This document shows positions 24,773 through 34,858 of a stretch of DNA of 45,917 bases, piece by piece. The number at the start of each line of letters is the position of its first letter. Positions within the stretch are counted from its first letter, which is position 1. The notes beneath the pieces were generated by a model. That model was given only the letters and a program-made list of their open reading frames with translations. It made no database searches and was not told the origin of the DNA. The position numbers and the translations under genes were made by a program. Source of the DNA: Candidatus Poseidoniales archaeon (GTDB lineage Archaea > Thermoplasmatota > Poseidoniia > Poseidoniales > Poseidoniaceae); contig QQSJ01000061.1 of the NCBI GenBank assembly GCA_003602635.1, forward strand, positions 1 through 45,917. Reading direction: 5' to 3'.

Positions 24773-25846
24773 TCAATGGGCGTGGCCGATGCCCAACACC
24801 TCGGCCACCAGAAGGAGCACGACCATGCCGCCGACGCCAGCCAGCACCAACAGCAAGTCGGTGGAGCCGGTTTCGGAATCATGAACGTCAGGAAGGGTGT
24901 CCAATGCAGCGACGCTAAGCAAGGTCCCTCCAGCAAAGAGCATGGCCAGACCAATCCATCCGCTGGGAAGGCCAGAAAGCAGGAAGTAGGCCAAGACGAT
25001 CATCAGAGGTGTTGATGCTGCAAAAATACCGACGTCCATGAACACTTTCCGCTCGTCGGTATGGTCGTTGAGACTGAACACGCCCAAGGTGAAGGCCTCG
25101 GGGAACTTGTGGATGACCACGGCGAACACAATCAGCAAACCGGCCGCCAAATCTCCGGTCGCTGTCGCAGCACCGATGGCCAGTCCGTCCGTGGCCGCGT
25201 GAATCGTAATTCCGATCACGGCAGACCTGTTCGAACCTGTTCCGTGTGCATGGCCGTGGCCGTGATGCGCATGTCCCGGACCGAAGGTCTGGAAGAGGAG
25301 CATGGACAAGAATCCGAGCGCGAGCGCGCCGCCCATCACCACGGCGCTCAATTCGTTGTCCTCGTCATCGTGGTGATGGTGATCAACGTCGTCCAACAAC
25401 ATACGAATGTCGTTGATCGCCGTGGTCGCGTTCACGCGTCCGCCGTCGTATTGGGCGATGATGTGTTTGAGGCGGTCCTCGAAGGTGGCCTCTTCACCGT
25501 GCTCATGGTCGCTGTGGTCCCCGTGGCCATCCCCGTGGACGACGGAACGTATCTCGCTCATCGCCGTTCCTGACGTGATGGCTCCGTCGTTGTATTCGAG
25601 CATGACCAACGCCACTGGGCCGGCGAGGTCATCTCCGCTTCCGTGGGCATGTCCGCCGCTTGCGGTGTGGAAGCCTTCGGGGATGACGACAAGCAAGGCT
25701 GAAGCGAGCAACAGGCCGGCCGCTACCGCAGTCGCGGCACGGAGGCGGGGTTGGTGACTGGCCAGGTTCAGCGAACTTGGAAGGAGTGCGCCGAGAAGGC
25801 CGACAATGAGCGTGAGCACTGCAAACAGCAGCGCCACGCCAAACAT
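24773..25846 (-). CDS. ZIP family metal (zinc) transporter with His-rich loops
   Basis: It has about eight membrane helices with the ZIP metal-binding pair: HAATDGLAIGAATATGD (helix 4) and HKFPEAFTLGV (helix 5). Two extra-long hydrophilic loops are rich in His and Asp (GDGHGDHSDHEHGEE, VDHHHHDDEDNE, HAHHGHGHAHG) and should bind metal. The loop contains a duplicated segment, DGAITSGTAMSEIR and GGRVNATTAINDIR, each followed by a His-rich run. ATG 25846 is the likely start. It probably imports zinc or another divalent ion. A 25-bp palindrome overlaps the promoter and a NikR-like regulator is divergently encoded. Confidence 0.9.
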   Translation of the reverse strand: MFGVALLFAVLTLIVGLLGALLPSSLNLASHQPRLRAATAVAAGLLLASALLVVIPEGFHTASGGHAHGSGDDLAGPVALVMLEYNDGAITSGTAMSEIRSVVHGDGHGDHSDHEHGEEATFEDRLKHIIAQYDGGRVNATTAINDIRMLLDDVDHHHHDDEDNELSAVVMGGALALGFLSMLLFQTFGPGHAHHGHGHAHGTGSNRSAVIGITIHAATDGLAIGAATATGDLAAGLLIVFAVVIHKFPEAFTLGVFSLNDHTDERKVFMDVGIFAASTPLMIVLAYFLLSGLPSGWIGLAMLFAGGTLLSVAALDTLPDVHDSETGSTDLLLVLAGVGGMVVLLLVAEVLGIGHAH

Positions 25847-25865
25847 GATGCGTGCGCTGTAATTA

Positions 25866-25890
25866 TGTTTAAGTGAGTTATTATTAAACA
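25866..25890. promoter_or_regulatory. 25-bp palindrome, candidate metalloregulator operator
   Basis: TGTTTAA at 25866-25872 and TTAAACA at 25884-25890 form a perfect 7-bp inverted repeat with an 11-base spacer. It lies in a strikingly AT-rich stretch 20-44 nt before the ZIP transporter ATG, where the promoter should be. The divergent neighbour is a ribbon-helix-helix regulator, a class that binds such dyads. Confidence 0.6.
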
Positions 25891-25999
25891 ACGGCGCTTC
25901 AACGGCCGCCGCATGTTGCTCATCTAATCAGGAGCAACGTTCGTGGCGCTTCTATGCGCCGGTTTTGCTTCTCGGTTCTTCGCTGTTCGGACATTCGCC

Positions 26000-26006
26000 T
26001 ATTAAT
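26000..26006 (+). promoter_or_regulatory. TATA box of the NikR-like gene (leaderless)
   Basis: TATTAAT centred 24 nt before ATG 26027 in GC-rich sequence. The distance fits transcription starting on or next to the start codon. Confidence 0.6.
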
Positions 26007-26026
26007 CAGAACCGTTACGGCCCGTT

Positions 26027-26446
26027 ATGGCGAGGGTCCTCTCCTTCAGCGTCGACGACGATTTGGACATGGAAGGATTGGTCCTGAAAGCGGGCTACAG
26101 GAACCGTAGTCGCTTCTTGAGGGACGCCGCCACGCACTACGCTGAGGTTTTGTCGAGCGGGGATCTTGTTGATCGCCCGGCAGAAGAATCGGTGGAGGGG
26201 ACGCTTGTGTTGTATTACCAGCACACCGTCGCGGAAAAGCTCCCTGATTTCCGACACCACACGAACATCAGCCTCATCTCCTCCACGCACGCCTGCATGA
26301 CGGACAGCCATACCTGTGTGGACACGCTCCATTTGTCTGGGGAGGTTGGCACCATTCGTGATGCTGTGGAAGGGCTGCGCCGCCTGGAGGGCGTGGACCG
26401 TGTGGCCTTCGTGACCGCGCCCGCCCGCGAGGACGGGTGTTGCTGA
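26027..26446 (+). CDS. NikR-like ribbon-helix-helix metalloregulator
   Basis: The N-terminal ribbon-helix-helix domain (RVLSFSVDDDLDMEGLVLKA, then GYRNRSRFLRDA) binds DNA; the C-terminal ACT-like metal-sensing domain runs from about residue 55. Compared with E. coli NikR, where H87, H89 and C95 bind nickel, the corresponding stretch here is STHACMTDSHTCVD: H88 is kept, the second His is C90, C97 aligns with C95 with one inserted residue, and the protein ends in CC. The altered ligands suggest a metal other than nickel, such as zinc. Divergent placement next to the ZIP transporter and its palindrome suggests it controls that gene and possibly itself. Confidence 0.82.
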   Translation: MARVLSFSVDDDLDMEGLVLKAGYRNRSRFLRDAATHYAEVLSSGDLVDRPAEESVEGTLVLYYQHTVAEKLPDFRHHTNISLISSTHACMTDSHTCVDTLHLSGEVGTIRDAVEGLRRLEGVDRVAFVTAPAREDGCC

Positions 26447-26520
26447 ACCCTCCTCTCGGCGCTTTCGGGCGCCCTTGGACTCGGCCCGGGGCGTATTGCA
26501 CGGCCGTTGGCGGGGCGCGC

Positions 26521-29500
26521 TCAAAACTCTGGGAAATATTTCCGCGTATAGGCCAGGGCGTCTTCTTCGCTGTAGCCTTGTTCGATCAAGTCCGCATGGT
26601 ACGCGAGAGCCTCGGGGTCATGCACAGAAGCATGGTCCAGCGAATCGGGGGATGCATCGACGTTCGCTTCAACGGCGGAGGCCGTCCCGGTCTCATGGTC
26701 GTCCTCACGCTCCTTGGCCTGTTGGGCGGCCACACGCAACGTCAGCATGAGTGAGCCGACCCCCAACAGCACCATCGCTCCGACGATGAGTACGAATGAG
26801 AACGCGTCCCCTGACGTGCCTTTGGCTGAATCATCGAGGCCGTCTTCCTCCTCATCGTCCAAGACGGGTGGCGCGAACGAGTAGGTCCCATCGTGAAGCA
26901 CCGTAGCGGGCCCTGATGGATGGGACGCAGTCATGCTCCATGTCACGTTCCAGGCCACCGAGGAACGGTGGGCTTCGTTGTACTTGATGAAGGCAGGATT
27001 GGCTTCCCAGATGGTCCACTCCATTCCAGGTTGGACGGTGATGGCCCATCCGTCCTCGGTGCCGTCAACGGCGGTCTGCCAGGTCAACGTCACGGGCCGG
27101 AACCCGTTGTTGATGATCTGGCACATGATCACGTCCGTGGCGTTTCCGTCTGGGACGGCGTCCAAACAACTTCCTCCCAAGCCGAGGCTCTGGAGTTCGG
27201 TCAAGTCGAGCAGGGTGACGTTGGTCAAGCAGCCTGAATCGTTCGTATGGCAAAGGGTGACCGAAAGGTTGGCTTCCATCGCACCGGCCATGAGAACGTC
27301 GTTGGCGACGGTCAGGAGGTCGAACGTCTCGTTGCCCTGTCCTTCGGCCACCTCGGCTTCGTGGAAGAGCGTCCCGTTCAGGGCGATCGACAAGAAGGCG
27401 GTGGGCTGATCGGTCTGGAAGTCCCATCCGACCGACACTTCCGTTGGGGTTGTACGGGTGGCCAGAAGGCGTCCAAAGACGCCAACGGGTTCCGCGACGA
27501 GGAAGTCGGCCTCCACCGGTAGGGCCGAGTTCCCTACCTCGTCAAGCACCTCGAGTCGAACGCGGTGCATCCCCTCAACCAACGCGCTCGCCGAGAGGAT
27601 CAGTTCGAGGTTCGTCGCCGGACCCATTCCGGTGCCTTTCGAATCGATTTCGCCGCCGTTTGGTCCAAACACCGTGATCGAGGCGATGGCGTGCTCATCG
27701 GGGCTCAGGGACCACGAGCCTGTGACCGTCACGTCTTCGCCAAGCAGCGCGGCAGGGGGGGTTGAGATGGAGAGGTCGGCCGGGGCCGTTCTGTCCACCA
27801 ATTGAAGGGTGGCGTCATGGCCGGGGCCGAGTCCGTCGTCGTCGGATGCTCCCGCACCGGTGGATTCTGAGAGGTGGACCTCGATCGTCCAAGCACCAAG
27901 GCCTTCGCGGCCCGGGGCCCACGCGGCAAGGTAGGCGCCCTCGGCCGAGTCCCACGGCGCATCCAGCGTGGTGGTCACGCCTTCACGGACGAGATCCATC
28001 GATGCGGTGAGGTCGCTGCGGTTTCCTGCATCGGTCACGCGGAACGTGAAATTCGGGGCATCGCCCTCCCAAGTTCCGGCAAGTTCGGCCCCTTCGAGCA
28101 ACGCGGTGCCCTCGTCCGCAGACACCTGGAGGGTGGCCACTTCGGGCATGCGATCCAGCACTGGGAAGGTGTACGCCGAGGGCGTGGACATGGCGTTGCC
28201 GCGCTCGTCGGTCATCCGGACGCTGACGCTCATGGTGCCGGGCGTGTCACGGTGGTCGGCCGTGTCGATGGAGGCCATCCAACCTCCAATGCCAGCGTTC
28301 CAAGACGTTTCGACGCGATCGGCTTCCGCACCGACGTTCGTTCCGAACCACAGATCGACCGTGGCCGTGGTTTCGTCAATGAGGTCCTCGACGACGATGA
28401 CGGTGCGTTCTCCAAGGCGAACGTCCGGTTCGTCGACGCCCCCGTAACGGTGAATGACACGATCGAGCCGCGGGGGTTCGTTGTCGAGCCACGACAAGGA
28501 AGGGTCGGAGAGAGAGATCTGCACGCCCGTGTCTGTCCCTTGCCCGGTGGCGTAGAGCACGTCATGGGATGACGACAAACCGCAGGTGGTGCTGAGGTAC
28601 ACGCTGCCGCACGTTTGGACGATGCTCGCGTTGGTTGCTGCAGCGAGGGAGAGTGGGGTTTCCATGGACCATGGAACGGCCACGTGCTCAACCGTCAAGC
28701 CAAGGTCACTCAGCGCCGTGTTGGACGAGAGGCTGAGGGTCACGTCGAGCCAAGCGCGCCCATCGCTTGCCGTGCGAGGCGTGGCGGTGGTCAACATCGA
28801 GCCAAGGTGCGCTTGCGACAGCACGAGGTCCCCGCCAGGGTTCACGTCGGTGTCGGCGTCGAACAGAGGTCCGAAGGTTGGGTGGCTCACCGTAAGATCC
28901 GCGTCCGTCAGTGTCCAACCGAGCCACAGGTGCCCGTCGTCGGCAGGCGTTGCATCGGCAGGGAGGCTGAACTCAAGCGTTGCATTGGTGATGTCCAAAC
29001 TTGCTGAAGAAGACGAGAGGCTCATGTCGGTTGGCGCTGAGATGGGTTGGTTGTCGACGGAGAGTGAAAGCCCGTCCACCGTTGTCCATCGGCCCCAATC
29101 AAAGGTCACGTCGACAACGGACGGAGAGGCCGTGCCGTTTCGGGTCATGGCGTACGCCATCTGAACGAAAGTGGCACGGCCCAAGGAGGCGTTTTGAACG
29201 GGCGCTGTGGTCCATGCAGACCACGATGGAGCTGACGTTCCCGGCGCTGACATGGAGGTCCGGACGAGGACGTCCAGCGTGCTGTTGGCCGGAACCGTGG
29301 TGCTGTGGTTCATCCAAAGCGGCCCACGGGCTTCTGGGAACGCGATGGCGTCGCCGATGAACGCCCCGCTCGGAGCTTGGAAGGAGCCCGTGGCATATCC
29401 TGACCATGTGCCGGCGGTCACGGTTCCAGCGGACCCAACGTCGCCGTCGAATCCGTCCACTCCCGTGCCGTACTTCAGGCCCTTCAAGCCGCCGCCGCCT

Positions 29501-30627
29501 GCGGTGGCGCTGATCAAACCAAGAGAGGTGCTGCCACCAGAAGTGGTCCGTGTTTGGACGTACCCGCCACCGCCGCCACCGCCGCCGTCGCCGCCGTCGT
29601 ACATGCCGAATCCTATGCCGCTTTGCTGCCCGTCTTCGCCGTCACCACCGGCACCGCCGTTGGCTGAAATGACGCCGGTCGAGCCGACGGAGAGGGTGTT
29701 GACCTGCACGTCAATGCTCCCGCCTGAACCGCCGCCGCCACCTGAACCGCCTGCGCCCGTGCCACCGTTCGGTGAAACACCTGCATCGCCACCTGCGCCG
29801 TTGGCGAGCAGGGAGCCGTTGACCACGAGGGACCCTGCGCGGATGGTGAGAAGGCCCCCTCCATGTCCGCCGTATGCATCGCCGTAGTTGCTGCTGCCGA
29901 ACACGTCGCCGCCGGGGCTTCCCATTTCTGTGCCGTTCCCGTACGTCGTGCCGCCTGTGCCCCCGTTCGTTCCTCCGCCAGCGCCACCGGCGCCGTTGTG
30001 GCCGCCACCGCCGCCGCCGTCGCTTCGACCGTTGGACGGGGTGGTGACCGAAGAGCCCGCGCCCGAACCGGAGCTTGCCGCCCCCTCGACCGAGATTGAC
30101 GTGCCTGTTTCAAGGATGATTTCACGTGCGTAGATGGTGAGGTTGGTGCCCGTGACAGTGCCGCACACACCGCTGTTGCAGATCAGGTGGAGCGTGTCAA
30201 AGGATTTCGTTCCGGTCCATTGAACGGCGGTAGAGACCTGTTGGCTTGTGTTTCCTGCTTCTGGAGGACCTCCCAGCGTGCTGGTCAAGACCAGTCCAGA
30301 TGGGGTGATGCTCGTGTTGGTGGGTGTCCCGGTGATGGTCCCTGAGGTGAAACTGTAACTCGCTTGTTCAGCGAGGGCGGCGGGGGTCAGCGTCAGATTG
30401 ACCGTACCAGAGGTCATTTCCGCTCCGGGGACCGTGTCGAAACGAACCGACCCTCCGCAACCTGCACAGAGCACGTCGTCGTGCTGAGTGCTGCCGTCCT
30501 GGAAGGAGGTTTCTGTGGCCGTCCATGAGGTTGCAGGAGCGCGTGGGGCCTCCTCCAGGAGGCTTGGGGCCACCGGAAGAACAAGGGCCGTGAACATGAG
30601 CAAGACCAACGCCACTGCGGCTCTCAT
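26521..30627 (-). CDS. Giant glycine-rich cell-surface protein with C-terminal anchor
   Basis: ATG 30627 starts a signal peptide (MRAAVALVLLMFTALVLPVAPS). Of 1368 residues, about 184-396 form a glycine-rich region with runs such as GGGGGGHNGAGGAGGG and intercalated short beta strands (GGSIDVQVNTLSV), suggesting a beta-helical or PGRS-like fold. The middle is a series of beta-sandwich-like (Ig/FN3-type) segments with many N-x-S/T sites. Near residue 1280 is a membrane helix (FVLIVGAMVLLGVGSLMLTL), then about 70 cytoplasmic residues ending in a charged motif (LIEQGYSEEDALAYTRKYF). It is probably an adhesin or surface-layer component; function unknown. It follows uvrA on the same strand after 81 bp. 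Confidence 0.82.
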   Translation of the reverse strand: MRAAVALVLLMFTALVLPVAPSLLEEAPRAPATSWTATETSFQDGSTQHDDVLCAGCGGSVRFDTVPGAEMTSGTVNLTLTPAALAEQASYSFTSGTITGTPTNTSITPSGLVLTSTLGGPPEAGNTSQQVSTAVQWTGTKSFDTLHLICNSGVCGTVTGTNLTIYAREIILETGTSISVEGAASSGSGAGSSVTTPSNGRSDGGGGGGHNGAGGAGGGTNGGTGGTTYGNGTEMGSPGGDVFGSSNYGDAYGGHGGGLLTIRAGSLVVNGSLLANGAGGDAGVSPNGGTGAGGSGGGGGSGGSIDVQVNTLSVGSTGVISANGGAGGDGEDGQQSGIGFGMYDGGDGGGGGGGGYVQTRTTSGGSTSLGLISATAGGGGLKGLKYGTGVDGFDGDVGSAGTVTAGTWSGYATGSFQAPSGAFIGDAIAFPEARGPLWMNHSTTVPANSTLDVLVRTSMSAPGTSAPSWSAWTTAPVQNASLGRATFVQMAYAMTRNGTASPSVVDVTFDWGRWTTVDGLSLSVDNQPISAPTDMSLSSSSASLDITNATLEFSLPADATPADDGHLWLGWTLTDADLTVSHPTFGPLFDADTDVNPGGDLVLSQAHLGSMLTTATPRTASDGRAWLDVTLSLSSNTALSDLGLTVEHVAVPWSMETPLSLAAATNASIVQTCGSVYLSTTCGLSSSHDVLYATGQGTDTGVQISLSDPSLSWLDNEPPRLDRVIHRYGGVDEPDVRLGERTVIVVEDLIDETTATVDLWFGTNVGAEADRVETSWNAGIGGWMASIDTADHRDTPGTMSVSVRMTDERGNAMSTPSAYTFPVLDRMPEVATLQVSADEGTALLEGAELAGTWEGDAPNFTFRVTDAGNRSDLTASMDLVREGVTTTLDAPWDSAEGAYLAAWAPGREGLGAWTIEVHLSESTGAGASDDDGLGPGHDATLQLVDRTAPADLSISTPPAALLGEDVTVTGSWSLSPDEHAIASITVFGPNGGEIDSKGTGMGPATNLELILSASALVEGMHRVRLEVLDEVGNSALPVEADFLVAEPVGVFGRLLATRTTPTEVSVGWDFQTDQPTAFLSIALNGTLFHEAEVAEGQGNETFDLLTVANDVLMAGAMEANLSVTLCHTNDSGCLTNVTLLDLTELQSLGLGGSCLDAVPDGNATDVIMCQIINNGFRPVTLTWQTAVDGTEDGWAITVQPGMEWTIWEANPAFIKYNEAHRSSVAWNVTWSMTASHPSGPATVLHDGTYSFAPPVLDDEEEDGLDDSAKGTSGDAFSFVLIVGAMVLLGVGSLMLTLRVAAQQAKEREDDHETGTASAVEANVDASPDSLDHASVHDPEALAYHADLIEQGYSEEDALAYTRKYFPEF

Positions 30628-30708
30628 GGCCGGCCGTCGAAGGCTTCGGTTTTCACAAACGTGGTGATTTTGTTTCACAGGCGGGTGATGCTGCACTGGC
30701 CGGCCCAC

Positions 30709-33651
30709 TCAGGAAAGGAGGCCTGCAAGGAAGCGCCCGGTGTAACTGGATTCGTTCGCAGCGATGTCTTCTGGTGTGCCCGTGGCGACCACGGTACCTC
30801 CCCTTCCGCCGCCTTCTGGTCCGAGATCGATGACGTGGTCGGCGCACTTTACCACGTCGAGATGGTGTTCGATGACGACCACGGTGTGGCCTTTCCCACG
30901 CAGTTCGAGCAGGACGTCCACGAGTTTTTGCACGTCGCTGAAGGACAGCCCGGTGGTCGGCTCATCGAGGATGTACACCGTGTGACGGTTGGGCGGGCGA
31001 CGCAGTTCGCTGGCCAACTTCACCCGCTGGGCTTCACCGCCAGAAAGCGTGGTCGCGGGTTGGCCAAGCCGGATGTAATCCAGTCCGACCGCGGAAAGCG
31101 TGGACAAGGTGCGGTGAATTTTCCTGTGGTTGGCGAAAAACTCCACGGCCTCCCCAACGGGCATTTGGAGGACGTCATGGATGGTCTTCCCCTTCCACGT
31201 CACTTCGAGGCACTCGCGGGTGTACCGCTTGCCTTCGCAGTTGTCGCAGGTGATCCAGACGTCTGGGAGGAAGTTCATCTCGAGCTTGATCGAGCCGCCG
31301 CCCTTGCACGCTTCGCACCGTCCGCCCTTCACGTTGAAGGAGAAGGTGCCGGGCGTGTAGCCTCGTTCCTTGGACAGCGTGGTCTTGGAAAAGAGGCTGC
31401 GGATTTCATCGAAGACCTTGGTGTAGGTCGCGGGGTTGGAGCGCGGGGTTCGCCCAATCGGTGACTGGTCGATGATGATCGCCTTGTCCACCTTTTCGAT
31501 GCCGTCGATGCTCTTGTGCTTCCCCGGAGCAGCGTCCGCGTTGTGCAGGTGGCGCTGAAGCGCGGGGGCGAGGATGCCAGAAATCAGCGAGGATTTCCCC
31601 GAGCCGGAAACGCCCGTTACGGTGGTGAGCAAACCCAGAGGGAGGTCAACGTCGATGCTCTGCAGGTTGTTGTGGGCTGCGCCTTTGATGCGCAAACGGT
31701 GGCCCCGCTTTGCCTTCGTGCGCTTTTCAGGCACTTCGATGCGCCGCCGCCCGGCCAGGTAATCGCCGGTGATCGACCCCTCCGTGGCCATGACCTCTTC
31801 CGGAGGCCCGTTGGCCACGATGGCTCCTCCTTCGAGGCCCGCGCCGGGGCCGAGGTCGCACAACCAATCGGCCTGCCGCAACGTGTCCTCGTCGTGTTCG
31901 ACCACCACGAGGGTGTTGCCAAGATCAGAAAGTTCGCGTAGGGTTTCCAACAATCGCTCGTTGTCACGCTGATGGAGCCCAATGGACGGCTCGTCAAGCA
32001 CGTACATCACGCCCGTCAAGCGAGAGCCGATTTGGGTGGCCAAACGGATGCGTTGGCTCTCGCCACCAGACAAGGTGTTCGCGCGGCGGTCCAGCGTCAG
32101 GTAATCCAAACCGACGCTGTCGAGGAAGCTTAGCCGTGATTCGATTTCCTTGAGGATCTCGCGTCCGATGAACAGGCTGCGTTCGTCAAGCGTTTCTGCG
32201 CTGTCCGCCCAGGCTTCTGGTGGGCCGGCCTCCGCGTCAGGCCACCAGGCGCGGACCAGCGCCAAGGCCTCGTGAACGGCGGCCATCGAAATTTCCGGCA
32301 ACCGAAGGCCGCCGACGGTCACGCTGCGCGCGGCGGGGTTGAGTTTCTCGCCATGGCACGTGGGGCAGGGAAGGTCCGTCATGCAGGCGATGAGGCGCGC
32401 GCGCGTGCGCTCGGACGTCGTCTCGGTGTAGGTTTTCTCAAGGCGGGCGATGATCCCCTCCCAAGGGCGGTTCATCTGGTAGACCGACCCGTTGTCGGAT
32501 TCGAAATGGAAGTGGATGACCGTGGAACCGGACCCGTGCAAGAGGATGTCCCTGTGGTCCTCGTCCAAGAGATCGAAGGGCGTTCGTGTGGGGATGCCGT
32601 AGTGTTCGGCGACCTGAATCATCAGGCGTTTGTACCACGCAGGAGACATCGACTGACGCCAAGGAAGCACCGCCCCCTGTTCGATGGTCAGGGTTCCGTC
32701 CACCACGAGGTCTTCGCTGAAGCGGCGTTGAACGCCAATACCTTGGCAATCCGGGCATGCGCCAAGCGGCGAGTTGAACGAAAACACGCGGGGGGAAAGT
32801 TCGGGCATGAAGGCCCCGTGATCCGGGCACGCGAAGTCCTCGGACCATGCGATGGTCTCGCCTGCCGCGGTCAAACGCGCCCGGCTGCCCTCGCTCAATT
32901 CTACGTCCTCGTCCGGCGCCTCGAGGCTCTCGACATGGACGGTGCCCGAGCCCAAGCGAAGGGCCTGTTCGATGGCTTCCGTGAGGCGTTGGCGTCGTTC
33001 CCGTGTGCAGCGGAAGCGGTCCACCCGCGCATCGACGTCATGGCGGTAGGCCTTGTCGAGGGTTGGGGGTTGTTCGAAATCGGCCTCATGGCCGTTCACG
33101 CGCCCCGCCAGCAACCCCTGCTCGACCAGTTGGCGGAACAGGTCTGCATGCGTTCCTTTTCTCGCCCGGATGATGGGGCTCCACACGGCCACAGCGTGTC
33201 CTTCGAGTTGCCAAAGAACGTCGTCCACGATCTCCTGAACGGTGCGTCGAGCAACCTCTCGACCGCACACCGGACAGTGGGGTTTGCCGACGCGCGCCCA
33301 GAGAAGTCGAAGATAATCCTGGATTTCCGTGACCGTCGCCACGGTCGATCGAGGGTTGTGTGACCCTTGCTTCTGGTCGATGGAAATGGCCGGAGAGAGG
33401 CCTTCAATCCCGTCACAATCGGCTTTCTTCATCTGGCCGATGAACTGACGAGCGTAGGATGAGAGGGACTCGACGTAACGCCGTTGCCCTTCCGCATAGA
33501 GGGTGTCGAACGCGAGGGAGGACTTCCCGGAACCCGAGACGCCGCTCACCACCACGAAGCAGCCTCGTGGCAGCCGGACGTCGACGTCTTGCAGGTTGTG
33601 GGTCCGCGCACCGCGGACCTCAATCCATCCTGCATCGCCGGGTTTCGACAT
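30709..33651 (-). CDS. uvrA: UvrABC excinuclease subunit A
   Basis: UvrA finds bulky DNA lesions and loads UvrB. The 980-residue protein has both ABC ATPase modules: Walker [16 protein letters not shown] at the start and [15 protein letters not shown] in the second half, two signature motifs ([14 protein letters not shown] and [14 protein letters not shown]) and Walker B sequences [13 protein letters not shown] and ILDEPTTGL. Zinc fingers [28 protein letters not shown] and CEACKGGG with CDNCEG are present, as is the [13 protein letters not shown] switch. It is a bacterial-type repair gene present in some archaea by transfer. It is downstream of the RluA gene. Confidence 0.97.
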   Translation of the reverse strand: MSKPGDAGWIEVRGARTHNLQDVDVRLPRGCFVVVSGVSGSGKSSLAFDTLYAEGQRRYVESLSSYARQFIGQMKKADCDGIEGLSPAISIDQKQGSHNPRSTVATVTEIQDYLRLLWARVGKPHCPVCGREVARRTVQEIVDDVLWQLEGHAVAVWSPIIRARKGTHADLFRQLVEQGLLAGRVNGHEADFEQPPTLDKAYRHDVDARVDRFRCTRERRQRLTEAIEQALRLGSGTVHVESLEAPDEDVELSEGSRARLTAAGETIAWSEDFACPDHGAFMPELSPRVFSFNSPLGACPDCQGIGVQRRFSEDLVVDGTLTIEQGAVLPWRQSMSPAWYKRLMIQVAEHYGIPTRTPFDLLDEDHRDILLHGSGSTVIHFHFESDNGSVYQMNRPWEGIIARLEKTYTETTSERTRARLIACMTDLPCPTCHGEKLNPAARSVTVGGLRLPEISMAAVHEALALVRAWWPDAEAGPPEAWADSAETLDERSLFIGREILKEIESRLSFLDSVGLDYLTLDRRANTLSGGESQRIRLATQIGSRLTGVMYVLDEPSIGLHQRDNERLLETLRELSDLGNTLVVVEHDEDTLRQADWLCDLGPGAGLEGGAIVANGPPEEVMATEGSITGDYLAGRRRIEVPEKRTKAKRGHRLRIKGAAHNNLQSIDVDLPLGLLTTVTGVSGSGKSSLISGILAPALQRHLHNADAAPGKHKSIDGIEKVDKAIIIDQSPIGRTPRSNPATYTKVFDEIRSLFSKTTLSKERGYTPGTFSFNVKGGRCEACKGGGSIKLEMNFLPDVWITCDNCEGKRYTRECLEVTWKGKTIHDVLQMPVGEAVEFFANHRKIHRTLSTLSAVGLDYIRLGQPATTLSGGEAQRVKLASELRRPPNRHTVYILDEPTTGLSFSDVQKLVDVLLELRGKGHTVVVIEHHLDVVKCADHVIDLGPEGGGRGGTVVATGTPEDIAANESSYTGRFLAGLLS

Positions 33652-33701
33652 GGGCCTCAGGCGAGGTTCCGGTCAACGGTTCTTGAATCCCTGCCTGCTG
33701 T

Positions 33702-34580
33702 TCAGGAGACGAAGGGCACGGGTGCTTCGAAGCGAACTGGCTCCTCGGATTCGGGGTGGAGGAACTCCAACGCGTGGGCGTGCAGGGCAACGCGGCCAAG
33801 CGGATCGGCGCTCGCTCCGTGCAGATGGTCGCCAACGATTGGGCAGCCCAATTTCCGCAACGCCATTCTGATTTGGTGGCGGCGGCCGGTCTCGATGAGC
33901 AGTTCCACGTCGGCCACAAGCCCGTCCTCGTCGAGGACGCGGTAGTGGGTGATGGCCTCCCGCGCTCCTCGATAGCCGGCCTTCATTTCCCGCACGTTGA
34001 GATGGCTGTCTTCCACGAGGTGGGCCACGACGGTCCCTTGGTTGGGTTCTGGACACCCCTCGGTCAACGCGCGATAAATGCGGTGAACGTCGCGGTCGGC
34101 GAACTGCCGTTGGAGGTCGTCTTTGTGGCGGGCGTGACGTGCGAAAACCATCACCCCTGAGGTCTCTCGGTCCAGGCGATGCACGACGTGAACCCACGCC
34201 CGCTCCCCGTGGTGAGCGCGTACATGGGCGACGCAGCGGCTGTGGAGCGTGTCGTCCTCAAGTTTGTTCGTCGCCACGGAGAGCAATCCTGCGGGTTTGT
34301 TCACCACCAGGATCGCTTCGTCCTCAAACAGCACGTCCAACTTCGGGCCCTTGGGCCGTTTTTGGGGCGCAGGATGCTGTTCTGTCGCGACGGTGCGCGC
34401 CACGACCTCCACGCGCTGTCCTGCAGAAAGCACGGTTTTTGCAGCATGCACCGAGTCGCCGTCCACCTGCACACGGCCTTGCGTGAGCATCCGACGAAGG
34501 GTGCCCGTGGAACTGTCTGGATGGATGCGCCGCAAGGCGTCGAGAAGGGTCTCGCCTTCCTCGGCCTGCGTCTCCTGCAT
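33702..34580 (-). CDS. RluA-family pseudouridine synthase with S4 domain
   Basis: It isomerises uridine to pseudouridine in rRNA or tRNA. An N-terminal S4 RNA-binding domain (about residues 10-62: LLDALRRIHPDSSTGTLRRM, GRVQVDGDSV) precedes the catalytic domain with LVVNKPAGLLS and the signature HRLDRETSGVMVFA (catalytic D137), then IYRAL and IETGRRHQIRMAL with LGCPIVGDHLHG. Its 292 residues are typical of RluC/RluD enzymes; the exact target uridine cannot be told. It is upstream of uvrA with a 50-bp gap. Confidence 0.92.
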   Translation of the reverse strand: MQETQAEEGETLLDALRRIHPDSSTGTLRRMLTQGRVQVDGDSVHAAKTVLSAGQRVEVVARTVATEQHPAPQKRPKGPKLDVLFEDEAILVVNKPAGLLSVATNKLEDDTLHSRCVAHVRAHHGERAWVHVVHRLDRETSGVMVFARHARHKDDLQRQFADRDVHRIYRALTEGCPEPNQGTVVAHLVEDSHLNVREMKAGYRGAREAITHYRVLDEDGLVADVELLIETGRRHQIRMALRKLGCPIVGDHLHGASADPLGRVALHAHALEFLHPESEEPVRFEAPVPFVS

Positions 34581-34858
34581 GCTCGTCCATCGGGGCCTGA
34601 GGGATGAGGCATCCGGTGCAATTCGGTGTGCGCTGTTTCACTTAACGTTGAAATATTCTCGCCGAAGAGTGCTTTCGTCCGCCTGGACAGGAGATGAAAC
34701 ATGGCCGTCGAATCCGCAGAACACCACCAAACCCTGGTGGGCTCGGGTCACGGCCAGTGGCATCGTCGTCGCTTCAATTGACGTCGATGCGTCGCCCATG
34801 TCGGGCGACACCCACAGAAGGTCAAGCCACCCAATGGGTGCCGTGGCCTTCGTTTCAG
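34581..34858. other. Intergenic region upstream of the RluA gene and tRNA-Arg
   Basis: No gene is supported here. It contains an AT-rich patch near 34639-34660 (TTAACGTTGAAATATTC) that may serve as a promoter element for the minus-strand RluA gene with a leader of several tens of bases. No clear box A precedes the tRNA. Confidence 0.4.

Noticed and set aside
24409-24954. 181-codon open frame on the minus strand
   Set aside because: It overlaps the ZIP gene end in another frame and the zinc-ribbon gene on the other strand. The zinc-ribbon gene has a strong ribosome site and CxxC pairs, so it is preferred.
29207-29887. Proline-rich open frame on the plus strand
   Set aside because: It is the complement of glycine codons in the giant surface protein (GGN read as NCC), which gives artificial polyproline.
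32272-33363. 363-codon open frame on the plus strand
   Set aside because: Antisense to the highly conserved uvrA coding sequence; no independent evidence.
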